A stretch of 29,240 nt of DNA from Planctomycetota bacterium (GTDB lineage: Bacteria; Planctomycetota; PUPC01; DSUN01), in assembly GCA_016872875.1 (NCBI GenBank), contig VGYW01000055.1, forward strand, positions 1 through 29,240, in the 5' to 3' direction. This document shows, in pieces, positions 1-7,800 of this stretch (the first letter of the stretch is position 1; each line of letters opens with the position of its first letter). Made by a program: the position numbers and the translations under genes. The notes under the pieces were generated by a model that saw only the letters and a list, made by a program, of their open reading frames with translations, ran no database searches and was not told the DNA's origin.

Positions 1-158
1 TTGGCGGGGTCGGCGGAGGCGGCCGGGATGTCGAGCTTCTGCCCCGCCGGCACCACGAACGTGGTGGTGAGGATGAAGAAGATGATGAGCAGGAAGGCGA
101 TGTCGGCGAACGACGTCACCTCAGGCTCGAAGAAGGGCCGCTGCTTGCGGAGAGGCAT
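1..158 (-). CDS. ExbD/TolR-type biopolymer transport subunit, 3' end outside window
   Basis: Only the first 52 codons are in the window, reading from ATG at 158. The product begins MPLRKQRPFFEPEVTSFADI and continues into a single hydrophobic helix, AFLLIIFFILTTTFVV. This is the layout of ExbD/TolR: a short charged cytoplasmic tail, one membrane helix with a conserved aspartate near its start (here Asp19), then a periplasmic domain that is cut off. In the family this aspartate takes part in proton-driven rotation of the ExbBD or TolQR stator. The gene follows the channel subunit gene by 45 bp, the usual pairing. The spacer holds a heptamer repeat module (170-202). The upstream ribosome-binding match is weak (GAG about 6 bases before the ATG). 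Whether the partner is of TonB, Tol or another kind cannot be told from this fragment. Confidence 0.85.
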   Translation of the reverse strand, partial: MPLRKQRPFFEPEVTSFADIAFLLIIFFILTTTFVVPAGQKLDIPAASADPA

Positions 159-169
159 GGGACGGACTC

Positions 170-202
170 ATTTTCGATTTCTGATTTTCGATTTTCGATT
201 GC
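170..202. repeat. Heptamer module 2, diverged copy (33 bp)
   Basis: Four 7-bp units (ATTTTCG, ATTTCTG, ATTTTCG, ATTTTCG) plus the pentamer ATTGC. It fills most of the 45-bp spacer between the ExbB-type and ExbD-type genes. It has the same unit number and length as the cleaner copies at 3165-3197 and 12655-12687, but no module 3 arm beside it. Confidence 0.75.
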
Positions 203-203
203 A

Positions 204-854
204 TCACGGCTGGGTGGAGGCGTGGCCCAGGGAGATGAAGTCGATCAGGTCCTTCATCGTCTGCTCGATCTCGAGGACGTAGCGGTCTATCTTCTTAGCG
301 AAGACGTTATATGCGACGACGGAGGGGACGGCGATGAGGAGTCCGGCGCCCGTGGTGATGAGTGCCTCGGCGATGCCGGCGGCCACGCCGCCGGCCTCCA
401 TGCCGCCCATCTCGGCCATCGTGTTGAACGAGGTGATCATGCCCGTGACGGTGCCTGTCATGCCGAGGAGGGGGGCGATGCTGCCGATCATGGAGAGGAG
501 ATTGAGCCGGCTCTCCAGGGGCTCCATCGCGTGGGGCGCGTAGTCCTCCATCGTCTCCTTGACGTTCGTTTCGATCTCGATTACGGCGCGGCCGCGGGCG
601 ATGAGCTTGCGGTAGCGGTCGAGGCCCGAGAGGAGTACGGCGGCCACAGGCCCCTGGTATTCGCGGCACACGCTCACCGCCTCGTCCACGCGCCCGGCGT
701 CCAGGCAGTCCGTCACCTTCGCGCGGAGCGCCACGATGTCGGTCTCCGCCGCTCTGAAGGCGGCCACGCGGTCAATCATCACGGCCAGCGCCACAATGGA
801 ACAGGCGACGAGGGGATACATGAGAAGCCCCCCGTCCAGGATATACTCGAGCAT
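204..854 (-). CDS. MotA/TolQ/ExbB family proton channel subunit
   Basis: Inner-membrane subunit expected to form the proton-conducting pentamer with the ExbD-type protein encoded next. The 216-residue product starts MLEYILDGGLLMYPLVACSI, with the first membrane helix at about residues 8-28. The second lies in SMIGSIAPLLGMTGTVTGMI and the third in AGIAEALITTGAGLLIAVPS. These last two blocks hold the glycine-rich APLLGxxGTVxG and EALxTTxxGL signatures, including the channel threonines of ExbB/TolQ. A cytoplasmic loop between helices 1 and 2 and a charged C-terminal tail are as expected. The ATG at 854 was chosen because GGAGA (863-859) lies 4 bases upstream. A longer frame to 905 would translate the hairpin at 864-920. 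Family is certain; whether it serves TonB, Tol-Pal or a gliding-type motor is not. Confidence 0.92.
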   Translation of the reverse strand: MLEYILDGGLLMYPLVACSIVALAVMIDRVAAFRAAETDIVALRAKVTDCLDAGRVDEAVSVCREYQGPVAAVLLSGLDRYRKLIARGRAVIEIETNVKETMEDYAPHAMEPLESRLNLLSMIGSIAPLLGMTGTVTGMITSFNTMAEMGGMEAGGVAAGIAEALITTGAGLLIAVPSVVAYNVFAKKIDRYVLEIEQTMKDLIDFISLGHASTQP

Positions 855-858
855 TGGG

Positions 859-863
859 TCTCC
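859..863 (-). promoter_or_regulatory. Ribosome binding site that sets the ExbB-type start
   Basis: GGAGA on the minus strand, 4 bases before ATG 854. It directly abuts the base of the hairpin at 864-920, so folding of that hairpin leaves the site at the stem foot. Confidence 0.75.
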
Positions 864-920
864 ATTTCTGATTGCTGATTTCTGATTTCTGGTTGAAATC
901 AGCAATCAGCAATCGGCAAT
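864..920. repeat. Heptamer hairpin, modules 2 and 3
   Basis: Left arm 864-891 is four 7-bp units (ATTTCTG, ATTGCTG, ATTTCTG, ATTTCTG). A central pentamer follows, then three units of the AATCAGC type and AAT. Bases 864-889 pair with 895-920 around the loop TGGTT: by hand I count 23 Watson-Crick pairs, one G-T and two T-C mismatches. It fills the gap between the TPR protein gene (stop 924) and the channel subunit RBS, so it is transcribed between two cistrons. Confidence 0.85.
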
Positions 921-923
921 TCC

Positions 924-3203
924 TCACTCCTCTTTCTTTTCCTCCCCCTTCGGCTCGGCCTTGGGCTCGGGGGTCTCGGCCCCGCCGCTCATCTTCTTCT
1001 CGATGATCTCCTGGAACTGGCGGGCCTTGGGGGCGAGGGTGGAGTTGGGGTACTCGGCCAGGAGCTGCTCGGCCTTGCCCTTCGCCACCGCCAGGTTGCC
1101 CAGGCGGTACGACGCGATGACCCACTTGAGGAGCATGCGGTCCAGGAAGCTCGCGTCCGGGTAGTCCTGGAACACGCGCTCCATCAGCTCGACGGCCCGC
1201 TTGTAGTCCTTGGCAAGGATGTAGTAGTTGGCGATCTGCTCCAGCGCATCGCCCGCAAAGGGGGAGTCGGGGTAGTTGTCCGAGCACTTCTTGTAGGCGG
1301 TGAGTGCCTGGCTGAGGTCGGGGTCGCGGCCGCTCTGCTTGGCGTGCTCGTTGGCGAGCTTTTCGAGCACCTTCCCGATGTTGTACTGCGCTTCGGCCTT
1401 GAGGTCGCTCTTGGGCAGGCCGATGACGGCGTTGAAGATGCCGATGGCCTCGCCTGGGGTCTCGGTCTCCATGCGTGCCTGGCCGATCTTGAGGAGGGCG
1501 CGGTCAACAAGCGTGGAGTCGGGGAAGAGCTGGGTGAGGGTCCGGCAGACGGCGATGGCCTCGCCCATCTTGTCCTGCACGAGGAGGAGGTCCCACTTCA
1601 CGCTGAAGGCCTCCTCGACGAGGGAGCGGTCGAGGCTGGCCTTGGTGCTCGTGCGGATGACGTCGTCCACGCGGTCGAGGCCCTCGGATGCCTTTTCGTT
1701 TGCCTGCTTCTGGAGGCCGACCTCCTTGAAGATGCTGCCGAGCTTGAGGTAGATTTTCGACTCGATGAGGTTCTTGCGAGCCTTGAGATCGAGGGTGTCC
1801 ACCTCGCGGTGCTCGATCTTGACGTCCTGGATTTGGCCGATGAGGAGCTTGGCGTTGGCCCTGACCTCGCGCGGCTCGGCGCCGGCGATGTGGGCCTCGT
1901 CGAGGTACTCGACCACCAGTTCGTCGCCCTTCATGGCCGAGAGCTTGTCGTCGCCCTGGCGAACCTCGCCCTTATCGGCGGCCACGCGCGGGACCACTGT
2001 GCCGACGAAGATGCCCGAGTGCGGCTCGGTCTCGACGAGCTTCACCTGCACGGCGTCGCGCACGACGTTCTCCTCCTGGCGACCGAGCTCGAGGCTCGCT
2101 GGGCCGGTGCCCTCGGCCTCCTTCTCCTGCTTGTATTGGGTGAACACCTTCACGGTGAGCTCGTCTTTCTTGGCCGTGGTGTCGCGGTCGAGGTCCTTCA
2201 CGCGGATGAACGCATCGCCGTCGCCGAAGATGCCCTTCGTGTATTCGCGGTAGGCGCCGTCGGTGAAGCCCACGGAGGCGGTGGAGACCATCTTGATGGT
2301 GGCCACGCGCTTCTCGTTCCGCTTGCCCGACTCGGTGTTCGCGTCCACCGTCTCCACCGTCACAACGTCGCCGCCGATGATCTGGAGCTGGCCGTCGCCC
2401 GGCTTGGGCTCGCCGGGGAGGGTGGGCAGGGAGCCGATGTGGAACTCGCCGCCCTGGCCGAGGGGGTCGAGGGCGACCTCCTCCTTGTCGCCGCTCTTGG
2501 TGGTGAGTGTGGCCTTGGGCTTGCCGCCGAGGGTGGCGAGGACCACGAGGTCGCGGTCGAAGATTTTCACGAAGAGGCGCTGGCCCGCCTCCGCGAGGGT
2601 CTCGCCCTGGGCATTCGTGGGCACGCTCGTGCCCACCTTCTCGAGGGCGTCCACGGCCTTCGACCAGCGGCCCAGCTTGAAGTGGCACTGGCCGATGTAG
2701 TAGAAGGCCTCGTTCGCGTAGACGCTCCAGGGGAACTCGTTGGTCACGCGGCGGAGGGACATGAATGCCTTGTCGAAGTCGTTGAGGTTGTAGTAGCAGA
2801 TGCCCTCCTGGTAGAGGGCCTCGGCCTGCTGGTCGGCGTCCTCGGATTCGGCGATGTGGCGGAACTGCCTGATGGCGAGCTCGTAGTTCCGCTTCTCCAT
2901 GTGGTGTCCGCCGAGGACCAGGAACGCCTTGAACCGTGCCTTGGCGGTGGGGAACATGCGGGGCACGGACGAGATGAGCTTGAGGGCTCGCTCCTCCTGT
3001 TTCATTTCGAGGAGCTCGACGCCGCGCTTGAGCATATCCGCGGCCCGGTACTCCGTCTTGGCATCCTCCGCGGGATCGCCCTTGGCCTTAGGCGCAGGCT
3101 CGCCGGCCAAAGCCCCAGAGGCCGAAAGGCAAAAGGCAAAAGGGAAAAGGCAAAGGGCAAAAGGATTTCGGATTTCGGATTTCGGATTTCGGATTTCAGA
3201 CAT
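924..3203 (-). CDS. Secreted TPR protein with Ig-like DxDxD module
   Basis: The 759-residue product opens MSEIRNPKSEIRNP, followed by the hydrophobic run FALCLFPFAFCLSASGALA and a likely signal peptidase I site before GEPAPKA. Residues from about 45 to 200 hold TPR-like helical pairs (YNLNDFDKAFMSLRRV, AFYYIGQCHFKLGRWSKAV). A beta-rich middle contains IRVKDLDRDTTAKKDEL and ETEPHSGIFVGTV (around 330-420), the same module as in the 2618-residue neighbour. A second TPR block (about 500-735) resembles BamD/CpoB-type periplasmic TPRs. The tail is rich in Glu, Lys and Pro. ATG 3203 was chosen over ATG 3230, which overlaps the upstream stop as ATGA, because GGAGA lies 5 bases before 3203. The N-terminus up to about residue 26 is encoded by repeat modules. 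Likely a periplasmic partner of the ExbBD-type pair. Confidence 0.85.
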   Translation of the reverse strand: MSEIRNPKSEIRNPFALCLFPFAFCLSASGALAGEPAPKAKGDPAEDAKTEYRAADMLKRGVELLEMKQEERALKLISSVPRMFPTAKARFKAFLVLGGHHMEKRNYELAIRQFRHIAESEDADQQAEALYQEGICYYNLNDFDKAFMSLRRVTNEFPWSVYANEAFYYIGQCHFKLGRWSKAVDALEKVGTSVPTNAQGETLAEAGQRLFVKIFDRDLVVLATLGGKPKATLTTKSGDKEEVALDPLGQGGEFHIGSLPTLPGEPKPGDGQLQIIGGDVVTVETVDANTESGKRNEKRVATIKMVSTASVGFTDGAYREYTKGIFGDGDAFIRVKDLDRDTTAKKDELTVKVFTQYKQEKEAEGTGPASLELGRQEENVVRDAVQVKLVETEPHSGIFVGTVVPRVAADKGEVRQGDDKLSAMKGDELVVEYLDEAHIAGAEPREVRANAKLLIGQIQDVKIEHREVDTLDLKARKNLIESKIYLKLGSIFKEVGLQKQANEKASEGLDRVDDVIRTSTKASLDRSLVEEAFSVKWDLLLVQDKMGEAIAVCRTLTQLFPDSTLVDRALLKIGQARMETETPGEAIGIFNAVIGLPKSDLKAEAQYNIGKVLEKLANEHAKQSGRDPDLSQALTAYKKCSDNYPDSPFAGDALEQIANYYILAKDYKRAVELMERVFQDYPDASFLDRMLLKWVIASYRLGNLAVAKGKAEQLLAEYPNSTLAPKARQFQEIIEKKMSGGAETPEPKAEPKGEEKKEE
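3125..3197. repeat. Heptamer modules 1 and 2 inside the 5' end of the TPR gene (73 bp)
   Basis: Module 1 (3125-3164) is five units of the AAAGGCA type plus AAAGG. Module 2 (3165-3197) is four perfect ATTTCGG units plus ATTTC. On the coding strand module 2 gives SEIRNPK-type residues and module 1 gives the signal peptide core. Lengths match the copies at 4753-4825 and 12615-12687 exactly. Confidence 0.9.
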
Positions 3204-3208
3204 GTTCG

Positions 3209-3213
3209 TCTCC
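3209..3213 (-). promoter_or_regulatory. Ribosome binding site deciding the start at 3203
   Basis: GGAGA on the minus strand with a 5-base spacer to ATG 3203. It is better than the GAAGA before the alternative ATG at 3230. Confidence 0.7.
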
Positions 3214-3226
3214 AACGGGTGTGGGT

Positions 3227-4870
3227 TCATTCTTCTTCAAACACGCCGCCTCCTGTGGCCACGCCGTAGCCTTCGAGGAGCTGGTGGGCCTTGGAGGCTT
3301 CGGGCGAGGCCTTGTAGGCCTTGAGGATCTTGCGGGCCTGGGCGATGGCCTTCTTGCCCTGGCTCGCCTGGTGGTAGTAGTGGGCCTTGTGCCAGGCCGC
3401 CTTCGCGGCCTCCTCGGGGAAGGAGTTCTCGATCTCGGACAGGGTGTTGACGGCGTCGTCGAGCTTGCCCCAGCGGATGAAGCACTCCTGGATGGCCCAC
3501 AGGGTGCCTGGGGGCTTGTTTATCTGGCGGTAGATTTTGATGGCCGCCTCGTAGTTCGCCAGGCAGTCCTTGTAGACCCAGGCCTTCCGCTCCTGGGCGG
3601 TGAGGGTCCACTGCGGGATGTTCAGCTTCTCGATCTCTTCGAGCCTGGCGACGGCCTCCTTGTGCTTCTGTTCGTGGTTGAGGAGCTCGGAGTCCTTGTA
3701 GAGGGCCAGGGGCGGGTCGGCGATGAGGCTGACGACGTAGCGAGCGCGGAGCACGTCGTTCCCCTCCCGCAGCCTGTCCACGATCCAGGCGTACTTGCCA
3801 TTGGCCTCCGCCTTGTCCTGCACCTTCTTGACCAGGCCCACCATCTCGTCCACCACGGGGTCGCGTTCCTTCTTGTCGCCATAGTGGGTGGTGAGGAAGG
3901 AGAGGGCGCGGGAGAGGTAGTCCCAGGTCTGGGTTGCCTTGTCGAACCAGGGCTTCTGGGCCTTGAACCAGGCGAAGGCGGCCCTGACCGCCTCGGCGCG
4001 CTGCTGCTGCTCGAACTGGTTGTAGTGGCCGGTGTGGTGGGGGAAGATGTGGTGGTGGGCCTTGTCAATCACCTGGGTGGCCATCCAGACGCGGTGCTTC
4101 GCCTCGTCGAAGTCCTTTGCCGCCCTTGCCTCGGCGGTCGGGGCAAGCCAGGCCTCGTAGCCGGCGTAGTCCTTGCTCTTGATGTACCAGGCGACGAGGC
4201 TGTCGCGGGCCTGTGATGCCTCGCGGTGGTTGGAGTCGCGGAAGTCGCGTGCGATCTGCTTCCAGAGCTTGACGGCCTGGTCGGCCTCCTTGTTTCGCCA
4301 GTGGATTTCGGCGAGTCGTGCGAGGGCGCTGCCGGCCAGCGGGTGCTTGGCGTAGGACTCGTTGGTGAGCAGTTGCTTGAGGCAGGCGACGCCCTGGCGG
4401 ATGTCGCCGTTCTCGAGGTGTGCGAGGCCCATGAAGTACTTGGCGGGCGCGGCGTCGGACACCTCCTCCGAGAAGTAGTCGAGCACCTCGTTGTATATCT
4501 TGATCGCCTGGTTGCGCGTCTTCGCCTGGTGGAGGCAGTAGCCGCGCATGAAGAGGACGTAGGCGAGGGCGGGCGAGTCGGGGAACTGGACCTTGAACTT
4601 CTCGAACTCGCTGGCGGCGGCCTGGAAGCTGTTCTCCTGGAGGAGCTTCGCCGCCTTGTCGTACTGGGCGCGCTGGAACACATCGAGCGTCCGGTAGCGG
4701 GCCACGGGCAGTTCCCACTTCCAGTCCGCTGCCCAAGCCAAGCAAGGGAAGGCAAGGCAAAAGGCAAAAGGCAAAAGGCAAAAGGCAAGATGATTTCGGA
4801 TTTCGGATTTCGGATTTCGGATTTCAATCCGCAATCCGCAATCCGCAATCCGCAATCTCTGCGTGGTCAC
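3227..4870 (-). CDS. Secreted TPR-repeat protein
   Basis: 547 residues from a GTG start that overlaps the upstream stop (GTGA, 4870-4867), with a strong SD (GAGGAGG, 4884-4878). The first 35 or so residues are almost entirely encoded by the complete 105-bp repeat element: RLRIADCGLRIEIRNPKSE, then LAFCLLPFAFCLAFPCLAWA, with a plausible AWA/A signal peptidase site before DWKWELP. The mature part is all-helical with TPR-type pairs, for example AAKLLQENSFQAAASEFEKF, ALAYVLFMRGYCLHQAKTRN, KYFMGLAHLENGDIRQGVAC, and near the C-terminus AIQECFIRWGKLDDAVNTLS. No catalytic motif was seen. It sits between two other TPR proteins and upstream of ExbB/ExbD-type genes, so a scaffold role in the same envelope complex is inferred. 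I cannot give it a specific family name. Confidence 0.85.
   Translation of the reverse strand: MTTQRLRIADCGLRIEIRNPKSEIRNHLAFCLLPFAFCLAFPCLAWAADWKWELPVARYRTLDVFQRAQYDKAAKLLQENSFQAAASEFEKFKVQFPDSPALAYVLFMRGYCLHQAKTRNQAIKIYNEVLDYFSEEVSDAAPAKYFMGLAHLENGDIRQGVACLKQLLTNESYAKHPLAGSALARLAEIHWRNKEADQAVKLWKQIARDFRDSNHREASQARDSLVAWYIKSKDYAGYEAWLAPTAEARAAKDFDEAKHRVWMATQVIDKAHHHIFPHHTGHYNQFEQQQRAEAVRAAFAWFKAQKPWFDKATQTWDYLSRALSFLTTHYGDKKERDPVVDEMVGLVKKVQDKAEANGKYAWIVDRLREGNDVLRARYVVSLIADPPLALYKDSELLNHEQKHKEAVARLEEIEKLNIPQWTLTAQERKAWVYKDCLANYEAAIKIYRQINKPPGTLWAIQECFIRWGKLDDAVNTLSEIENSFPEEAAKAAWHKAHYYHQASQGKKAIAQARKILKAYKASPEASKAHQLLEGYGVATGGGVFEEE
4753..4857. repeat. Complete 105-bp heptamer element (modules 1-2-3)
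   Basis: Module 1 is CAAGGCA plus four AAAGGCA plus AGATG (4753-4792). Module 2 is four perfect ATTTCGG plus ATTTC (4793-4825). Module 3 is four perfect AATCCGC plus AATC (4826-4857). Modules 2 and 3 are complementary at six of every seven positions, the seventh being a constant T-C mismatch. The whole element lies inside the first 40 codons of the 547-residue TPR protein, and 105 bp is exactly 35 codons. It is the most complete copy in the window and serves as the reference for the others. Confidence 0.93.
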
Positions 4871-7800
4871 ATGCGTTCCTCCTCGAACCGGGCCAGCTCA
4901 TCCTCTGTGAGGCGGCCGCGGGCGATCTTGGCCCACTTGCTCTCAGGGTAGTCCCACGTGAGCTTCTTGAAGGTCTGGTAGGCCTTCGCGTAGTTGCGGT
5001 CCTTGAAATAAGAGTCGCCGAGCCAGTACATGGCCTCGGCACGCACCTCCTTGTCCTCCGTGTACTCGTCAATCAGGAGGGTGAGGAGTCGGACGGACTC
5101 CTTGTAGTCCTCCATCTTCATGTAGCACTGGGCGGAGAGGAAGAGGGACTTGCAGGCGAGGGCGTGCGTGGGGTTGCGCTGCTGGAACTTGAAGAAGACC
5201 TTGCCCGCGACCTTGTAGGCCTTCTGCTTGTAGTAGTAGTTGCCCAGGCGCACCGTGGCGTCGGCAACCAGCGGGCTGTCGGGGTAGATGTAAGTGACCT
5301 TCACGTACTCCTCGCAGGCCTGCTCGTAGTTGCCCATCTTTTCGAGGCAGATGGCCTTCTTGAACTGCGAGCGGCTGGCGTACTCGCTGTCGGGCCAGTT
5401 GCTGATGATGTTGGAGTAGCGGCCGATGGCCTCCTGGTTCCTGTCGAGCTCCTGGGCGAGGTTGGCGAGGAGGAACTCGCCCTGTGCGGCGAGGCCGGTG
5501 TGCGGGTAGTCACGGAGGGCCTCCTCAAGGATGGCCTTGCCGCGGGCGATCTCGTCGTTCGCCTTCTCCGTCTGGCCCAGCTTGCGGTGCTCCTTGGCCA
5601 TCTCGAAGAGCGCTTCGGCCATCAGGAAGCGGGTCTTGACGGCCATCTCGGGGTCCTTGAACCGCTTGGTGAAGGTGGCCAGCTCGCAGTCCGAGCCGTA
5701 GTGGACCCGGCCCTTCACGACGACATCCACGGGCTCCTTCGAGAGCATCGAGGTGTCGTCGCGATAGGTGAACGTCACCTCGTCGCCGAATCGGACGCCG
5801 AGCGTCTGGTCGTTGGGGTTGGGCTTCTCGGTGGCCTTCTCGCCGAGGAACTCGGGCTTGAAGCTCCCCGTGAAGACACCTGAGTGGGGGAGGGTCTCGG
5901 TGAGGTCGAGGGCCAACTTGTCGCCCGAGGCGGCGGCCACCTGGACGGCCACCTTGTCCTGGGCGTCGGAGCGGTCGTGGTCGGGGTCAGTCACCCGCAC
6001 GTAGAAGCTCTCGCCGAGATGGAGGGCGTCCTTCTGGGCGGTGTAGGCCATGTCGAGCAGCTCCAGGCGGGCGTTGGAGAGGAGGCGCACCTTTGCGACC
6101 GTGACCTCCTTGGACTCGATGTCCTCCACGCGGAGCTGGATGACGTCGGAGCCGGAGACGATGAGGGTTGGGACGCGGTAGTAGTATTGGTTGACCTCGC
6201 CCTCGGTGGGCTGGGTGAACTCTCGGGTGCCGCCGACCACGATGTCGTCAATCTGGTCGCCTGGGCTGCCGATCTGGAGCCTGATGATGCCCGCGAAGCG
6301 CCCCTCGGCGAGGCGTTCGTCCGCAAGGGCGCGCTCGAGGGTCTGGCCCGACGGGAGCGTGCGGCGCGGCAACGCCGACTGCTTGGGACGCAGCACCTGG
6401 AGGAACCTGTAGCCCTTGTCGCGCGCCACGGTCGCCATGTCCTTCAGGTACATTGGCACCTTGAGCTCGGCGGGCTTGCGGTTGGCCTTCTTGGCCGCGG
6501 CCAGCTCGCTCTCGGCGACGGCGGTGATGGTGAGGACGGAGCCTGAGTTGAGCGCGGCCTTGGGGTAGGTTAGCTCGAAGAGGAGGGGGGCTTGGACGCT
6601 TGCTTCGATTTCGGATTTCGGATTTCGGATTTCGGATTTCGGGCCTTCGGCGGGCTCGCCTGCCTTGCCCGTCTCGCCCTTGGCGCCCTTCGGGGGCTCG
6701 CCCTTGGGTGCCTCTTTGGGCGGCTCTTTCGGCATTTCGGATTTCGGATTTCGGATTTCGGATTTCCCGCCAGGGGCGGGCGGTTCTTCATATTCGGGGT
6801 GGCGGGCGATGATCTCGTCGCGGTAGATGACGGTCTCCTCGGCCTTCTTGCCGCGGATGGCCATGCGGCGCAGCTTGGCCTTCGCATCCTCGCTCTTGTC
6901 CTCCACGCTCTGAAGCGTGGTGCGGTAGATGAGGAGCGAGGGCTTGGAGCGGCCGGCCTCCTCGACGGTGTAGACTCGCTCGACGGGGACGCCTGGCCGC
7001 GTGTTCTCCTTGTCGAGGACGCTGGCGGTGATGACGTCGCCTGGGGCGAGCTTGAGGGTGTCCTTCTCGGTCTTCTTGCCGAGGCGCAGGAGGGCGAGGA
7101 AGACGCCGCTGTGGTTGTGCCGCTCGCCCGTTGTGTCGTTCACCCAGCTCTCGAGGGCGTCGAGGGCCAACTTCTCGCCGCTGGAGGATTTCACCTCGAC
7201 CTTCACGGTGTCGCGCTTGTCCGTGAGGTCCTCGTCGTAGTCGGTCACGATGATCATGAGCTGGTCGCCGTCGCGGCAGCGCTTGGCCGGCTGGTAGTCG
7301 GTCCACTTCTCCTCGCCCCGCTGCTCGATGACCTCGTTGGCCAGCAGGATGCTGCCGTTGAAGTACGAGGAGTTCAGCGTGGCGGTGAGGCCGGGGGCGT
7401 CCTTGGTGTTCCGCCGCTCGTCGTTGTACGTGACCTCGATCTTGTCGCCAGGGGCGACCTCGAGGGTCGCGTTGGTGGTGCCGGTCGTGAAGTCCTCCTT
7501 GCCCGGCACGATCACCTTGTCCGCGGCGTCCTTGATGGTGAACTTCTTGACGGTGACGGCTTCGCCCTCGAAGTCGTCGAAGACCCAGGTGAGCTTTCGG
7601 AGGCGGATAGGCTCGGGGAGTGTTACAGAGAGGCCGGTGTCGGTGACAACGAGGTCGGCCTTGGCGGTTGCGGCCTCCTGGGCCTCGGTGCCGGGGAAGA
7701 GCGCCCAGGTGGGCACGACCTCCTTCTTCTGGCTCTTGCTCTGCCAGGAGAGGGTGATGGCGGCCTCGCCGGTGCTCTGGAAGTACTCGATCATGATCTC

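Noticed and set aside
855..905. Start of the ExbB-type protein at 905
   Set aside because: It would translate the intergenic hairpin; ATG 854 has GGAGA and matches the family N-terminus.
864..920. Rho-independent terminator
   Set aside because: A strong stem but no T-run on either side, and the next cistron's SD abuts it in what looks like one operon.
1344..3269. A 641-codon plus-strand frame opposite the 759-residue TPR gene
   Set aside because: It is a composition shadow: its product is a run of Leu, Val, Glu, Gly and His without domains, while the minus strand gives clear TPR and signal features.
4753..4857. CRISPR array
   Set aside because: Units are contiguous 7-mers without spacers, and no cas gene is present.
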